Source of the DNA: Pycnococcus provasolii
Lineage: Eukaryota > Chlorophyta > Pseudoscourfieldiophyceae > Pseudoscourfieldiales
Direction: 5' to 3'
DNA: 64,000 bases
Assembly: GCA_049487715.1 (NCBI GenBank)
Contig: CP150581.1
Location: 248,001-312,000 of the forward strand
Shown here: positions 20,201 to 28,846 of the stretch, one piece after another
Numbering within the stretch: position 1 is the stretch's first letter
How the letters are laid out: every line of letters begins with the position of its first letter
Notes under the pieces: generated by a model
What the model saw: only the letters and a program-made list of their open reading frames with translations
The model's database searches: none
What the model was told of the DNA's origin: nothing
Position numbers and translations under genes: made by a program

Positions 20201-20667
20201 CGCATCCACTTCGAGTTCTGAAGGCGAAGGCGCATTCTGCAAAGCCCGTGCTTACCTTTGTTTATCTTGGTGATCTTGTCAAGCTCGACTTTCTTAGCCT
20301 CTTCGTCTTGTAAGCGTTGCGCCGATAGATGTGCCTCCATCGCCTCCACCTGCGCGGACGTCGCAAGAAGCACCGACATCTCCGAGGCACTCGCTTTGGA
20401 TTTTCGAGCGATCGTCGCGACTCGCCGCGCCTTGAAGATGCCGAGTACGCTCTGCACGTTCGCGACGCTCTTGAAGCTGCTGACTTCTGTTTGTTCGGTT
20501 GAACGGGAGTGTAAGCTGCCTTTTTGTTTTCGCGCCGAGCGTTTGCGATCGCGTCCACGAGGTGATGGTGAAGCTGACGGCGAGTCTCCTGCATCGTCCG
20601 AGTGGTCGCTCTCCGCGTGCGACCCAACTGGCGCGTCACTTAACCATTTCACGGCTCGCTCTTTCAT
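17269..20667 (-). CDS. large protein with tandem DKYGRI/WYDENGNL repeats, possibly flagellar
   Basis: 1132 residues. After a Ser-rich N terminus and a charged helical region there is an EF-hand-like block near residues 245-350 (WGRFNVLDDVKQTMTCEEYC, DADKGYLIDRTMFFEAIFEF), a pattern seen in cilium-associated proteins. From about 365 to 565 come repeats built on KYGRI..RGADG.WYDENGNL, which probably form a beta-rich strand-turn array. A short NDAN tract follows (9-bp DNA repeats at 18868-18952), and the C-terminal half is disordered with Pro/Lys-rich pieces, including a duplicated KASAPKPIIDEPSK. The flagellar idea is inference from the EF-hand-like part only. I see no enzyme motif. It is divergent from SEC20, sharing about 580 bp. 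Confidence 0.75.
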   Translation of the reverse strand: MKERAVKWLSDAPVGSHAESDHSDDAGDSPSASPSPRGRDRKRSARKQKGSLHSRSTEQTEVSSFKSVANVQSVLGIFKARRVATIARKSKASASEMSVLLATSAQVEAMEAHLSAQRLQDEEAKKVELDKITKINKGKHGLCRMRLRLQNSKWMRAFMMLKLRSAFQLDQRDSKRRSDRDFHRMRQGLLSKYVTLQTEDGDGLDGLDYRRQGNKKFYDSEALELRRRCRVDERVVNAINGMWGRFNVLDDVKQTMTCEEYCAMNCGLQLALANPDADDDELIRVSGEDWFSDADKGYLIDRTMFFEAIFEFMDIWCDSVDPAHYAQFLKDAIELLEETIAQNRARIMAAAKKSTEKLLNGDFGELTAGIYMDSDGNFYDRLGRRIFRGADGRWYDADGNLLYDENMRPVVYSNLGKDGNELVTDRVVGHLIRTASGRLVDEFGNVYDEYGNLICDKFGYKYGEGFTCGADGTIRDKYGRILVRGADGNWYDENGNLMYYADGTAVPYSHRHDGTGFDKDGTKFLALVDAANLAGFLVGEDGHIRDKYGRILIRGADGNWYDENGNLLYYADGTDANGANDANDANGANDANDANDANDANTKLKFGDLNFGMSEFDELHKPKHQNILDKKSGENGQLSALSIQDFDLEGAMETERPHELLPVEVEIMSSVVQANKTRHKKSGNKAMAMSSAHAGGKYEPPAIPIPLGGRNAANAAGGKYEPPPIPIPLSNRATIEGGDSAAATAEHVPKPPTEAAPKSKRPGKASGRQEKTRDAVGKPNVAEHQRVKKPAKGRPAALPRRQANAIVSSQPGASQPAEEAGFMVGMGGASQAPMASPVLPSIGKSVERGGGSEKERNFSPTSKATSSMSAPSSRPIHPPRRKPGVLTETNKPSAANRKVAKSSANKPVAGKASAPKPIIDEPSKASAPKPIIDEPSKPPEAIQFDKGSGLVEMDYDDLMKASAPVSKIHNAKPPPKMQQADTSVDASAKYEPPPVEIPITSQKSQELTPSLTNTPRKAGAIAKKSAAASVSKPRKEVDGLPLIVSQQKQDEDEEGDVPNRRSKSRTAQSRKGKRAAAKTIKRTLSRRGGKSRRDDDDHLPAIEVPLRKWAPMAYVVANVQGSFVLPPISAPA
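18868..18952. repeat. 9-bp coding minisatellite (ATTTGCATC)
   Basis: About nine tandem copies of ATTTGCATC or ATTTGCACC, encoding NDA/NGA triplets on the minus strand inside the large repeat protein. The frame is preserved. Confidence 0.85.
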
Positions 20668-21249
20668 CCCTCCCTCTCAAAATCAACCAACTTCTTTCAC
20701 CTCTCACGCACGAGAAGGTTATGGCACAGGCCGGCGCTGCTGCTGCGTTGACCTCACTCCTAGAGACTCACCGACGCAAAGACACGTTCTTCTTGACCAC
20801 CATTGTTTAGAGACGAGACCAGGCAGCCATGTATCTTATCAACGACTGAACTCACTAAGCAAAGCGCAACAATTAAAACCAAAAGAAACCCGCCTGATAC
20901 AATACAAGATACACGCGCCGGGGATTCACCCGGGGGGGAAGAACTTGCACAACTACCCTTCCTAGAGGTAACTCACACAGTTGACAGTCCAGTCCTTCTT
21001 AAGGAGGAACAGTCGGCTGGCTTAAGCGGTCTTAAGCGGCAACGGCAACGGCAACGGGGGAAAAAGGTCCGTGCGTACCTTAGAAAGGCAGAAGAAAAGG
21101 TCCAGTATGTGGCCATGTTTTTGCAAGGACGAATCCCCGAACTTACTGCCAACCACCTCTCGAACCTGCCCCACCCCCCATATCATACCCTCATTCCGTA
21201 TCGTGATGGCGACCTGTTGTGTCCGCACGCCATTAGTTCGTCTTTTCGA
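20668..21249. promoter_or_regulatory. divergent promoter region between the large repeat gene and SEC20
   Basis: 580 bp with no convincing gene. A frame runs into SEC20 from upstream but begins with a non-ATG codon. A CGGCAA run lies near 21037-21058. Confidence 0.35.
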
Positions 21250-22158
21250 ATGTCGCGTCCTTCTGTTCCTTCTGGCGACGCCTCTTTGACCTCTTTGGTT
21301 GCTTCCTCACGGATCGCTCTCGACAAACTCGTCTCAGCCGTGAACTCGCATGACCTCGTTAGTACCGACCAGAGGTCGATTCGATCGTTAGCCGTGCATA
21401 CTTGCGATGCCCTACACGAACTCAAACAGGCCATCGACGACAACGCTGTTGACGACATCGACGACTTCGACGACGAAAACGACGACGGAGAAAATGCACA
21501 AGCAAACGAAGAGTCCAGAAACTTCAAACGACTTCTGAAGGAAACGGCTCAAGCTTACGACGACATGAAACAACAACTTCTTGACGCGCACGCACAAACG
21601 AGAAGACATCACCTCAACACGTTGCGTGCGGAGTGGGAAGCGGCGTTACGCACGGGGAAACATACACCTGCCAACATAGCAAGTGTCGATAACAACGAGG
21701 ATCAGCCGACTAAAACCAAGGCGGTTCAACACAAAAAACCCAAGAAAGATGCCACCTCTGCCGCGGACGGTGCGACCGCGAGCCTGCGACGCGCAAGAGA
21801 GGTGCTACAGCGCGAAGTGGGACGGAGTGCTGTCACGGAAGCGGCACTTCGATCTTCGAACGAAAGCCTAGCTATGGCAAACGACGAGTTTTCGGCGCAC
21901 GCCAATCTATGGCGCCGTGGTGGCGCACTTCTCGCGCAACTGCAGAGAAGCCGATACTTTGAGACTGGTCTGGTACTCGCTGGCGTGATAATTTTCGCTC
22001 TCACATGCATCCGCGTTCTCTACCGCCGTCTCGGTCTGCGGAACATCCCAACGGCGACTACCACGACGTTTACCACCACCACGACGTTCGCCACCGCCAC
22101 AACCACCACAACCACCACCACGTTCACCACAACCTCGCCATATCGAGACGAGTTGTAA
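21250..22158 (+). CDS. SEC20: SEC20-type SNARE with C-terminal RDEL
   Basis: 302 residues from ATG 21250 (MSRPSVPSGD). Helical N-terminal half, then the Sec20 domain: SLRRAREVLQREVGRSAVTE, SSNESLAMANDEFSAHANLW. A single transmembrane helix, FETGLVLAGVIIFALTCIRV, sits near residue 255. This is the layout of Sec20/BNIP1, the Qb-SNARE for retrograde Golgi-to-ER fusion. The short lumenal tail is Thr-rich and ends SPYRDEL. RDEL is an ER-retrieval variant of KDEL/HDEL, and yeast Sec20 ends in HDEL, so the tail strongly supports the call. The frame is open further upstream but lacks a better start. Confidence 0.88.
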   Translation: MSRPSVPSGDASLTSLVASSRIALDKLVSAVNSHDLVSTDQRSIRSLAVHTCDALHELKQAIDDNAVDDIDDFDDENDDGENAQANEESRNFKRLLKETAQAYDDMKQQLLDAHAQTRRHHLNTLRAEWEAALRTGKHTPANIASVDNNEDQPTKTKAVQHKKPKKDATSAADGATASLRRAREVLQREVGRSAVTEAALRSSNESLAMANDEFSAHANLWRRGGALLAQLQRSRYFETGLVLAGVIIFALTCIRVLYRRLGLRNIPTATTTTFTTTTTFATATTTTTTTTFTTTSPYRDEL

Positions 22159-22167
22159 TCTAAGACC

Positions 22168-22240
22168 GATTGTTCATTCAGTAGTGGAATGTACTTCACT
22201 TCGTCGAACGGGCGCCCACTCACACCTTTCACATTCACCA
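22168..22240 (+). repeat. dispersed 3'-end element, copy behind SEC20
   Basis: Begins GATTGTTCATTCAGTA 10 nt after the SEC20 stop and continues through GAATGTACTTCACTTCGTC and CTTTCACATTCACC. It aligns along its length with the copy at 61819-61890 (same strand sense relative to its gene) and more loosely with those at 9050 and 59530. Confidence 0.8.
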
Positions 22241-22735
22241 CTCAGCCTATCTTTAGCGGCGCCATTGAGAAGTCAAGGCCAGGCCGGCAATCGCGTTTGG
22301 CTTACCTGTATTCATACCGCATATGTAGACCCAACCTTCCGCAAGGATACGTTGCGTCAGCTAAAAAAAAGCGGTATCCCCATCCAGAGTTGGCGCGAAC
22401 AACGCGTAAACAAGTAAAAAGGTTACGAAGTACACTTTTTCCCATTTCCCTCCGGAGACCGCATATGTACCGCGTGGTATGGATAGACTAGGTGCGCCGT
22501 GCGCGTAGTACACTGTGAGCTTGCGCCTGCTGATTTGCCCACCCCCCTCGAGGTCGGTTTCCCTTTCCCCTCCCCCTCCCGACCAGGCCTACCGCCTTTC
22601 TGTCTGCGTTGCTCACCCGCCTTGCCATAATCCGACTTCTTATCCCCAGCCGATCGCCCGGCGCACTGTCATATTACCATCTCAGCAAGCGCACGCCTTG
22701 CTATATCTTGCATTGTTTACACATAGCGTGCATAT
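22241..22735. other. spacer before the mannosyltransferase-like gene
   Basis: About 495 bp with C-rich tracts near 22540-22580; no gene supported. A frame in it is the upstream open part of the next gene's region and has no clear start. Confidence 0.35.
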
Positions 22736-24559
22736 ATGCGCCACCACTTGTCCTCGAAGACCAAGGCGCGACGCCGGTCTCCGCCGAGACACCCGTACGG
22801 GTTCTTCTCGTCGCTCGTGGGCAGAGGAAAGACCACAACGTCGACGGACAACCTGCCGCGCCTGTACGAAGACGATGATCTGGCACGCAAAAACAGAGTC
22901 AACGTTCTATCAAGCTTCTCGCTACGATGCAGAATCGTCGCGGCGACCATATGTGCCACCGTCACAGTCTTGGGTCTATTGCACCTCTACTTGTTCAAGG
23001 CGAGCAGCATTGCTTTCGTGCATACAATGGGGTGTTACAGATACGGGTTACCCACTATAAAAAGCACGTACTTGCCGTGGCGGTGGCTCGTGCCTCCACA
23101 ATTTCGCGGCCGCTACGGCAGCAGAGGAAGCTCGGGCTTTTGCTTGTGTGACAAACACACCGCTGCAGGCTTTGTTGACTGTGAACACGAACCAATCATG
23201 TGCGATTACGTCTGCTCTGCTGCAAAGCGAACAGGCGCAGTAATCGCGTCGCCTCAGAAGCCGTGTGACACGTCCTTGCCACGGCCAAAGTGTGCAGTTG
23301 AGCTGCAACCGCCGAGTGCTGACCAAATGATTTTGTGGCGTGCCTTTCTCCGAGCTCGTGGAGCAGATATGACGTCGATATTCCCGGGAGTCAGGAAGGA
23401 GCACCACGACGACGTCACATTAGGCAAACGACTTTCTGCCGAGGAGATTGCATACGTACGAAGTCGCATCGACGCGTTCACCACCTACTTCGACGCACCG
23501 CCTACTCCGTCACCAGGAGTGTTTCGCGGCCGTGGAATTGTAATTGTAGGTGGAAGCGGCCAGTACGCGGTGCCTATGTGGGTCGCCTTGCATGCGATAA
23601 AGCGCGCGAAGAGCCAACTTCCGATCGAGGTGTGGATTCCCAGTAGCGAGGTGCCAGGGACTTGCGCGGAGAAAAAACTTCTCATGGATCTCGGCGTGAC
23701 GGTTCGCACGTTCGACGAGTTCACCAAAACTGTTCCACTCCGACACTTCGAGTACAAGGCCGTCGCGCTCATCTTTTCAAGTTTCGAGGAGGCGCTCCTG
23801 CTCGACTCGGACAACATCGTGGTCCGAGATCCGGCGACGCTCTTCGAGTCGAGCACATTCCGCGGCACGGGCGCAATGCTTTGGATGGACTTCTGGAAAG
23901 GAAGCTCTTCGCCTGACTGCCAGACCTTGCTGGGTGCTGCGACGGCGATGAACCACACGCACGAAAGTGGTCAAGTCCTCGTCAACAAACGCCTCGTGTG
24001 GAAGAGCTTGATGCTCATGCTGTTCATGAACTCGCACAGCTCGGTGTTCTACCCGCTGAGCGTGAACTACATGGGGCTCGGCGACAAGGAGCTTCTTGCA
24101 ATGAGCATGAAGAGCCTCGGTGAACCGTATAGCTTGGTTCCATTCGGGCCAGACCACGTCGGAGTGCGCACAGATCAAGGGACGTATGGCAACACGATGC
24201 TGCAGTATGCGCCAGATGGCAAGGTTATGTTCCTCCACACCAATCTTGGTAAGCTCACCACGGTCTTCCCGACGAATCGAGACAATTATGTGCGTAGATG
24301 GCAAACTTCTCGCGTGCATGGCTCCAAAGTGCGTGACTTGATCGCTGATGCCTCAGGGACTGATTTGGAGTTTTGGATGCTCGATACGCTCGAGTCGTTT
24401 CGGTGCATGCTTGACGATGAATCTTACTACGCCTGGTATCAAACCATCGGCTTTGGGCCATTTGCAACTGGCATGTACTTGGAGGATCACAAAGGCCACA
24501 ACAAACAACTTTCTATTTGGTCAGCTCAGAGAAACGCTGAGGAGGAGTTCAACTTGTAA
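22736..24559 (+). CDS. Golgi alpha-mannosyltransferase-like type II membrane protein
   Basis: 607 residues. Basic N-terminal tail, then one transmembrane anchor at residues 65-87 (CRIVAATICATVTVLGLLHL), then a Cys-rich stem around 130-185. The catalytic domain, from about 265, matches the MNN1/MNN2 mannosyltransferase family: RGIVIVGGSGQYAVPMWVAL, LPIEVWIPSSEV, FEYKAVALIFSSFEEALLLD. The metal-binding DSD is at residues 357-359 (LLDSDNIVVRDP). SGQVLVNKRLVWK and the HTNLGK segment are also typical. It probably adds mannose to glycans or glycoproteins in the Golgi lumen; exact linkage cannot be told. Confidence 0.82.
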   Translation: MRHHLSSKTKARRRSPPRHPYGFFSSLVGRGKTTTSTDNLPRLYEDDDLARKNRVNVLSSFSLRCRIVAATICATVTVLGLLHLYLFKASSIAFVHTMGCYRYGLPTIKSTYLPWRWLVPPQFRGRYGSRGSSGFCLCDKHTAAGFVDCEHEPIMCDYVCSAAKRTGAVIASPQKPCDTSLPRPKCAVELQPPSADQMILWRAFLRARGADMTSIFPGVRKEHHDDVTLGKRLSAEEIAYVRSRIDAFTTYFDAPPTPSPGVFRGRGIVIVGGSGQYAVPMWVALHAIKRAKSQLPIEVWIPSSEVPGTCAEKKLLMDLGVTVRTFDEFTKTVPLRHFEYKAVALIFSSFEEALLLDSDNIVVRDPATLFESSTFRGTGAMLWMDFWKGSSSPDCQTLLGAATAMNHTHESGQVLVNKRLVWKSLMLMLFMNSHSSVFYPLSVNYMGLGDKELLAMSMKSLGEPYSLVPFGPDHVGVRTDQGTYGNTMLQYAPDGKVMFLHTNLGKLTTVFPTNRDNYVRRWQTSRVHGSKVRDLIADASGTDLEFWMLDTLESFRCMLDDESYYAWYQTIGFGPFATGMYLEDHKGHNKQLSIWSAQRNAEEEFNL

Positions 24560-24656
24560 GTTTGTAAAAAAAGAGTTCAAATACAAATACTCAAGAGAAA
24601 CGCCAGAAACGCAAAGTCCGTGGTGGTCACAGTTTTCACAGACTTTTTACAGTTTC

Positions 24657-26912
24657 CTAAAGACTGCTGTAAGCGGCGCGTAAAGGTGACCATGATGCCG
24701 TGATGGTGGGAGCGGTGCCGGTGGCAAACGCGACGGCGACGGCAAAAAATACAACGACGGCACTGCCGCGAATGGCGGTCGTATTGCTGACGCCACCACT
24801 GCCGAAACTAGTCCACAACGTACGATGGTAACGGCCGTCACGCTTGGGTTTGGTCGACGATCTCTCGTTTTCACTTCGCAGCCGACGCGCGAGGCGACTC
24901 GAGAGCATGTGTGAAATGGCCATCGTCGTCACCATCGGATTCGCACCAGAGGCGGTGGGAAACACGGAAGCATCCATCACGTACAGACGATCTGCATCCC
25001 ACACCTCGCCGTCTTCGTCAACAACCGAATGGCTTGCATTTGTACCCATGCGACAAGTACCCATCTGATGCGCAGAGAAAATCGAAACGCAGTTTGGACG
25101 AAGTCCTGCGGAGCGCACTGATCGGAGCCACGCTTCCAAAGGAGGGTTCGATCCCTCCTTTGCTACCCCACGCCATCGCGGCCCCACGACATGAGGCGGC
25201 ACCGAGCTCTGCATCGTCATCACCTCATCGGCACCTGCCGCGACCCAAATGCGGGCGGACGCCTCCAAAGCGTCGAGCATCGACGCCTCGTCCTCTCGGC
25301 GGAGACGATAGGTCACAACAGGGGGTACGAACCCGTTGCCCTTGCGCGGAGTCACGCGACCGCCGTCTCCACCATCGCGCTGGAGGACAATGGAAGGTGC
25401 CTTGTGATTCATTTCTCCAAGCTGTTTTGCAAACTCCTCGCCGCCGTGCCACACCAGTGCAGCAGACATCAACCCCGGATGCGCGCTAGGAACCTCAATC
25501 TTTGCACCATAATAGTCGTCCTTCGGTCCAGCCGCGAACGACTCGCACACCGTGGTCATCGGCGCTCCCTCGTAGCATTTGATTTCGCGATCCCTGAATG
25601 TGCCCACACAACCCGTAACGGGGTGGAGACGTAGATGACGACCTACGTGACGGCCACCGACGCCTGATCGAATTAGAACGCCAGGGCTATGCAAGGAGCC
25701 TGCGGAAATGATGACTGCACGGCTAGCGCGTACAATGATCGACTCGTCCTCGCATCCAGCCACGCGGCACTTCACGCCCACGGCGCGGCGGCGACCGTTC
25801 TGGTTTTCGAACAGCACCTCGTCCACTGCGCAGTTGTCAATCACCTGAGCGCCGTGCTTTACCGCGAGTGGAAGCAAGGCAGCAAGTGTACCCTGCTTGT
25901 TGGCTGTCCGGTCTCCAAAGCACGTCCATCCCGCCTCTCGCGACGCGCCTCGGTCGCGCAGATTCTGCGGTGCTGTTTTGACGTCGTAGGCGAGTGCGTT
26001 GCATCCCGTAAGAAGAGCCGTGTTAGCGGGATTGTGCACTACGCCCTCGGCAGATGCGCCTATTGAGTCTAGGGCAGCCTTAATGGCGACGTCAAATTCA
26101 GGAGACTTGAACTGCGTGAGATTGATTGGTGACGCTGCCCACTCTTCGCGCACGCGGTCAGGTGGTACCAGCGAGCACGCCCAGTTGATGGTGGTACCGC
26201 CTCCCATCGTTGAGCCCGCGAGAACTCCAATCGCGCCGTCGTCCGTGACCAGAAGCCCTCCCTTTTCATACATTGTGTGCATTGCGGTGAACTCCTCGCC
26301 GTTAATAGATTCCGGAGGCACGTAAGGTCCCTTCTCCAGCACGATGACGCTAAGTCCCGCCTCAGCAAGCACAGCAGCCGCGACGCCTCCTCCTGCGCCG
26401 CTTCCCACGATGACGACGTCGCACGTTCTGCGCCACGACGTTGCGAAGGTGACTTTAGGCGCGGGCGTGAGCTTGTTGATGCATGAGCTACCTGGGTAGC
26501 CGTAAAGGTTTCTTGCAAGTGGGTTGCTTCCTTGGTTGTCTAGGAAAGACGTCGCGACGCCGCACATGAGTCGCTTCAGCGCAAGGAACGCTTTCCTTTG
26601 AGTTGGAAACGGCGACGTGGCCATGCGCCTGAGTAGCTTCGTTCGTTGCTGTTGGTTGAGTTTTGCGAACGGTTTACAGACGACTGACGTTGTGATAACA
26701 CAGGTTCCTAGAGCTGTCGAGAGTAGGTATAGAAGGATGAAGAGGTCTCGCCGCTCGTCTGCGAGTATGTGTTGATTGGTCGTTATCGTGTGCACGACCG
26801 CACGTGTAACCACATCAGAATCGTCAGAAGAGGGAGCCTCATGGAGGTGAAGGAGCGTCGTAACAAGACTTTGAGCTGTTTCGTGGATGTCCATGTGGAA
26901 TAATGACGACAT
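24657..26912 (-). CDS. FAO: long-chain fatty alcohol oxidase (GMC oxidoreductase)
   Basis: 751 residues, the usual size for FAO. The N-terminal 150 residues are the helical membrane-associated region of this family. The FAD site CDVVIVGSGAGGGVAAAVLA begins near residue 164 and is followed by VIVLEKGPYVPPE and LAGSTMGGGTTINWACSL. The C-terminal GMC signature includes IFSAHQMGTCRMG with the catalytic His region and LYVMDASVFPTASGANPMV. The enzyme oxidises long-chain alcohols to aldehydes with O2, giving H2O2, usually on ER or peroxisome membranes. After about residue 700 comes a basic stretch and a hydrophobic segment (AVVVFFAVAVAFATGTAPTI) that could be a tail anchor. It is convergent with the mannosyltransferase-like gene, 98 bp away. 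Confidence 0.88.
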   Translation of the reverse strand: MSSLFHMDIHETAQSLVTTLLHLHEAPSSDDSDVVTRAVVHTITTNQHILADERRDLFILLYLLSTALGTCVITTSVVCKPFAKLNQQQRTKLLRRMATSPFPTQRKAFLALKRLMCGVATSFLDNQGSNPLARNLYGYPGSSCINKLTPAPKVTFATSWRRTCDVVIVGSGAGGGVAAAVLAEAGLSVIVLEKGPYVPPESINGEEFTAMHTMYEKGGLLVTDDGAIGVLAGSTMGGGTTINWACSLVPPDRVREEWAASPINLTQFKSPEFDVAIKAALDSIGASAEGVVHNPANTALLTGCNALAYDVKTAPQNLRDRGASREAGWTCFGDRTANKQGTLAALLPLAVKHGAQVIDNCAVDEVLFENQNGRRRAVGVKCRVAGCEDESIIVRASRAVIISAGSLHSPGVLIRSGVGGRHVGRHLRLHPVTGCVGTFRDREIKCYEGAPMTTVCESFAAGPKDDYYGAKIEVPSAHPGLMSAALVWHGGEEFAKQLGEMNHKAPSIVLQRDGGDGGRVTPRKGNGFVPPVVTYRLRREDEASMLDALEASARIWVAAGADEVMTMQSSVPPHVVGPRWRGVAKEGSNPPLEAWLRSVRSAGLRPNCVSIFSAHQMGTCRMGTNASHSVVDEDGEVWDADRLYVMDASVFPTASGANPMVTTMAISHMLSSRLARRLRSENERSSTKPKRDGRYHRTLWTSFGSGGVSNTTAIRGSAVVVFFAVAVAFATGTAPTITASWSPLRAAYSSL

Positions 26913-27382
26913 AGATGAATAGCGGATGAAGCACTTGTGACATGCGAATGATTGGGGAGTTAGTTGGGCGATGACTATGACGGGTCCCCCGGGGGGGGGA
27001 GGCGAACTAACCTGATTCGGTTCCAGCCACTTACCTGTTCCAGCCCCCCCAATTAGGGGTTAGGGGGGACGTTTGGTCCCAACAGGTGTTCCCAGTTCCC
27101 ACCCCCTGCATTATTGGGCAGGCCGGGAGGCAGGGAGGGGGGCCGGGAGAACTCATTCGGGGTTAGAATTCGGGGTTAGAACAGGGGTTAGATATTGTTT
27201 TCTTATGCGAATTTCCTACCTGGAAAACCTACCTTTACCAGGGTCCCGAATAGAACGGCTGTTTAGGTTGTGTTTTTTTGTCGGTTTTTTTCGGTTGCGG
27301 GGGGCGTTATTACAACACCGTCGCTTACATCGTCGTTTTCCGTCGCCATTGTTCCGTCGCCGTCCCTTCAGCTCGCTTCAGG
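26913..27382. promoter_or_regulatory. divergent spacer with GGGGTTAG blocks
   Basis: 470 bp between FAO and the amine oxidase. It holds AATTAGGGGTTAGGGG at 27052-27068 and a triple ATTCGGGGTTAG-type repeat at 27159-27193, about 190-330 bp upstream of the amine oxidase ATG. No gene. Confidence 0.55.
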
Positions 27383-28846
27383 ATGACCTCCGCCGCCTCC
27401 TCCTCCTCCTACAAGGTCGTCATCGTCGGGGCGGGCCTGGCGGGTCTTTCGTGCGCCTCCAAGCTCCTCGACTCCCTCGACCCGTCGGACGTGGTCATCG
27501 TGGAGGCCCTGGACCGCGCCGGCGGGCGGACGCTCACCTCGTGCCTGCCAGACGACGAGCCCGTCGACGTGGGCGCCTGCTGGGTGTGCCCCAGGCAGAA
27601 GAACGTGCACCGCCTGTTGCGAGAGCACGGGCTGGACGTCATCGAACAGCAGACCTCGGGAATTCGCGTCGGAGTGCGAAGCGCGGGCGGGCTCTCCGGA
27701 TGGCTGAGCCGCGCGTTCGGGAGGGAGACCACCACCACCACCACGACGTTGTTCACAACGCTTCGGGGGCTGCCCGCTTGGGACTTGATCCAGTACGCGC
27801 TTCTGACGCGCCGCGTCAACCGCATGGCGAGGGCGATCCCGATCGGGCGGCCGTGGGACGCCAAAGGCGCCGAGAGGCTGGACTCCTCGTCCGTGATGGC
27901 GTGGCTCAAGGAGGAGGGAGCTCCGAACAACTCGACCGCGAGGGGGCTGATGGCCGCCACCGTGCAGAGCGTGTTCTGCGCCGACGCCTCCCAGATCTCC
28001 ATGCTTCTCTTCCTGACCGTCGTCGCAGAGGAGGGCGGCGTGGAGGTCCTTCTGGAGGAGGCCCAAACGCAGCGCGTCGCCCAGGGCAACGGGACGCTGT
28101 CGCGCAGGCTCGCGGCGTCCCTGGTGGAGAGGGGCGTCGAGATCAGGCTGGGGGCCGAGGTGGTGGAGTGCTCCCACTCGGCGACGGACGGGGCGACCGT
28201 CGCGACGAGGGACGGAGCGAGGTTCAGGGCGCGGCGGGTCGTGCTCGCCGTGCCGCCCCCCGCCCTCGCGGGTCTCTCGCTCGAGCCCAAGCTCGCCGGC
28301 CCCCTCGGCGCCGAGGTGGCCGCGCAGAGGATGGGCAAGGTCATCAAGGTGGTCGTCGAGTTCGCCGCGCGTTGGTGGAAGGGCGCGCACTGCGCCATGG
28401 CGGACCCCGAGGTCCTGACGACCACCCTCGCCTTCGACGTGTCTCCCCTCCAGGGACCCCCGCGCCACGTCCTGGCCATCTTCTTCTTCGGCGCCAAGGC
28501 CGTGCACTGGAGCTGGACGAAGACTCCGGAGGAGAGAAGGGAGGAGGCGGTGCGCTGCGCCCGGCTTATGTTTGGCGAGGCGGCCGACCAGGCGCCTTGC
28601 GAGGTCGTGGCCTCCGTGGAGGGCGACTGGCCCGCCGTCCCGTTCATCCGCGGGGGGTACATGTCTTATCCCGTCCTGTCCTCCATCACACAGACCAAGT
28701 CGTACAGCTCCTCCGTTCCGCAATCTTGCTTGCACTTTGCCAGCACCGAGAACGCCTCGGCGTGGAGGGGCTACATGGACGGGGCCATCCAGTCAGGCGA
28801 GAGGGCGGCCGCGGAGGTCGCCGAGGCGCTCCAAACCACCACGTGA
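27383..28846 (+). CDS. flavin-containing amine oxidase family protein
   Basis: 487 residues from ATG 27383 (MTSAASSSSYKVV); the frame is open upstream without a better ATG. The FAD dinucleotide fold is at the N terminus: VVIVGAGLAGLSCASKLL, then VIVEALDRAGGRTLT. The middle has RARRVVLAVPPPALAG and the C terminus FIRGGYMSYPVLSS with FASTENASAWRGYMDGAI, the FAD-binding motif of monoamine/polyamine oxidases. The expected substrate class is amines; the exact one is unknown. The third codon position is markedly richer in G and C than in neighbouring genes, and AGG arginine codons are common. This may mean recent transfer or a different isochore. A second long frame overlapping on the same strand is a shadow of this bias. 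Confidence 0.85.
   Translation: MTSAASSSSYKVVIVGAGLAGLSCASKLLDSLDPSDVVIVEALDRAGGRTLTSCLPDDEPVDVGACWVCPRQKNVHRLLREHGLDVIEQQTSGIRVGVRSAGGLSGWLSRAFGRETTTTTTTLFTTLRGLPAWDLIQYALLTRRVNRMARAIPIGRPWDAKGAERLDSSSVMAWLKEEGAPNNSTARGLMAATVQSVFCADASQISMLLFLTVVAEEGGVEVLLEEAQTQRVAQGNGTLSRRLAASLVERGVEIRLGAEVVECSHSATDGATVATRDGARFRARRVVLAVPPPALAGLSLEPKLAGPLGAEVAAQRMGKVIKVVVEFAARWWKGAHCAMADPEVLTTTLAFDVSPLQGPPRHVLAIFFFGAKAVHWSWTKTPEERREEAVRCARLMFGEAADQAPCEVVASVEGDWPAVPFIRGGYMSYPVLSSITQTKSYSSSVPQSCLHFASTENASAWRGYMDGAIQSGERAAAEVAEALQTTT

Noticed and set aside
20803-21249. N-terminal extension of SEC20
   Set aside because: The frame is open but begins with a non-ATG codon and reads as untranslated sequence; the ATG at 21250 gives a SNARE of normal length.
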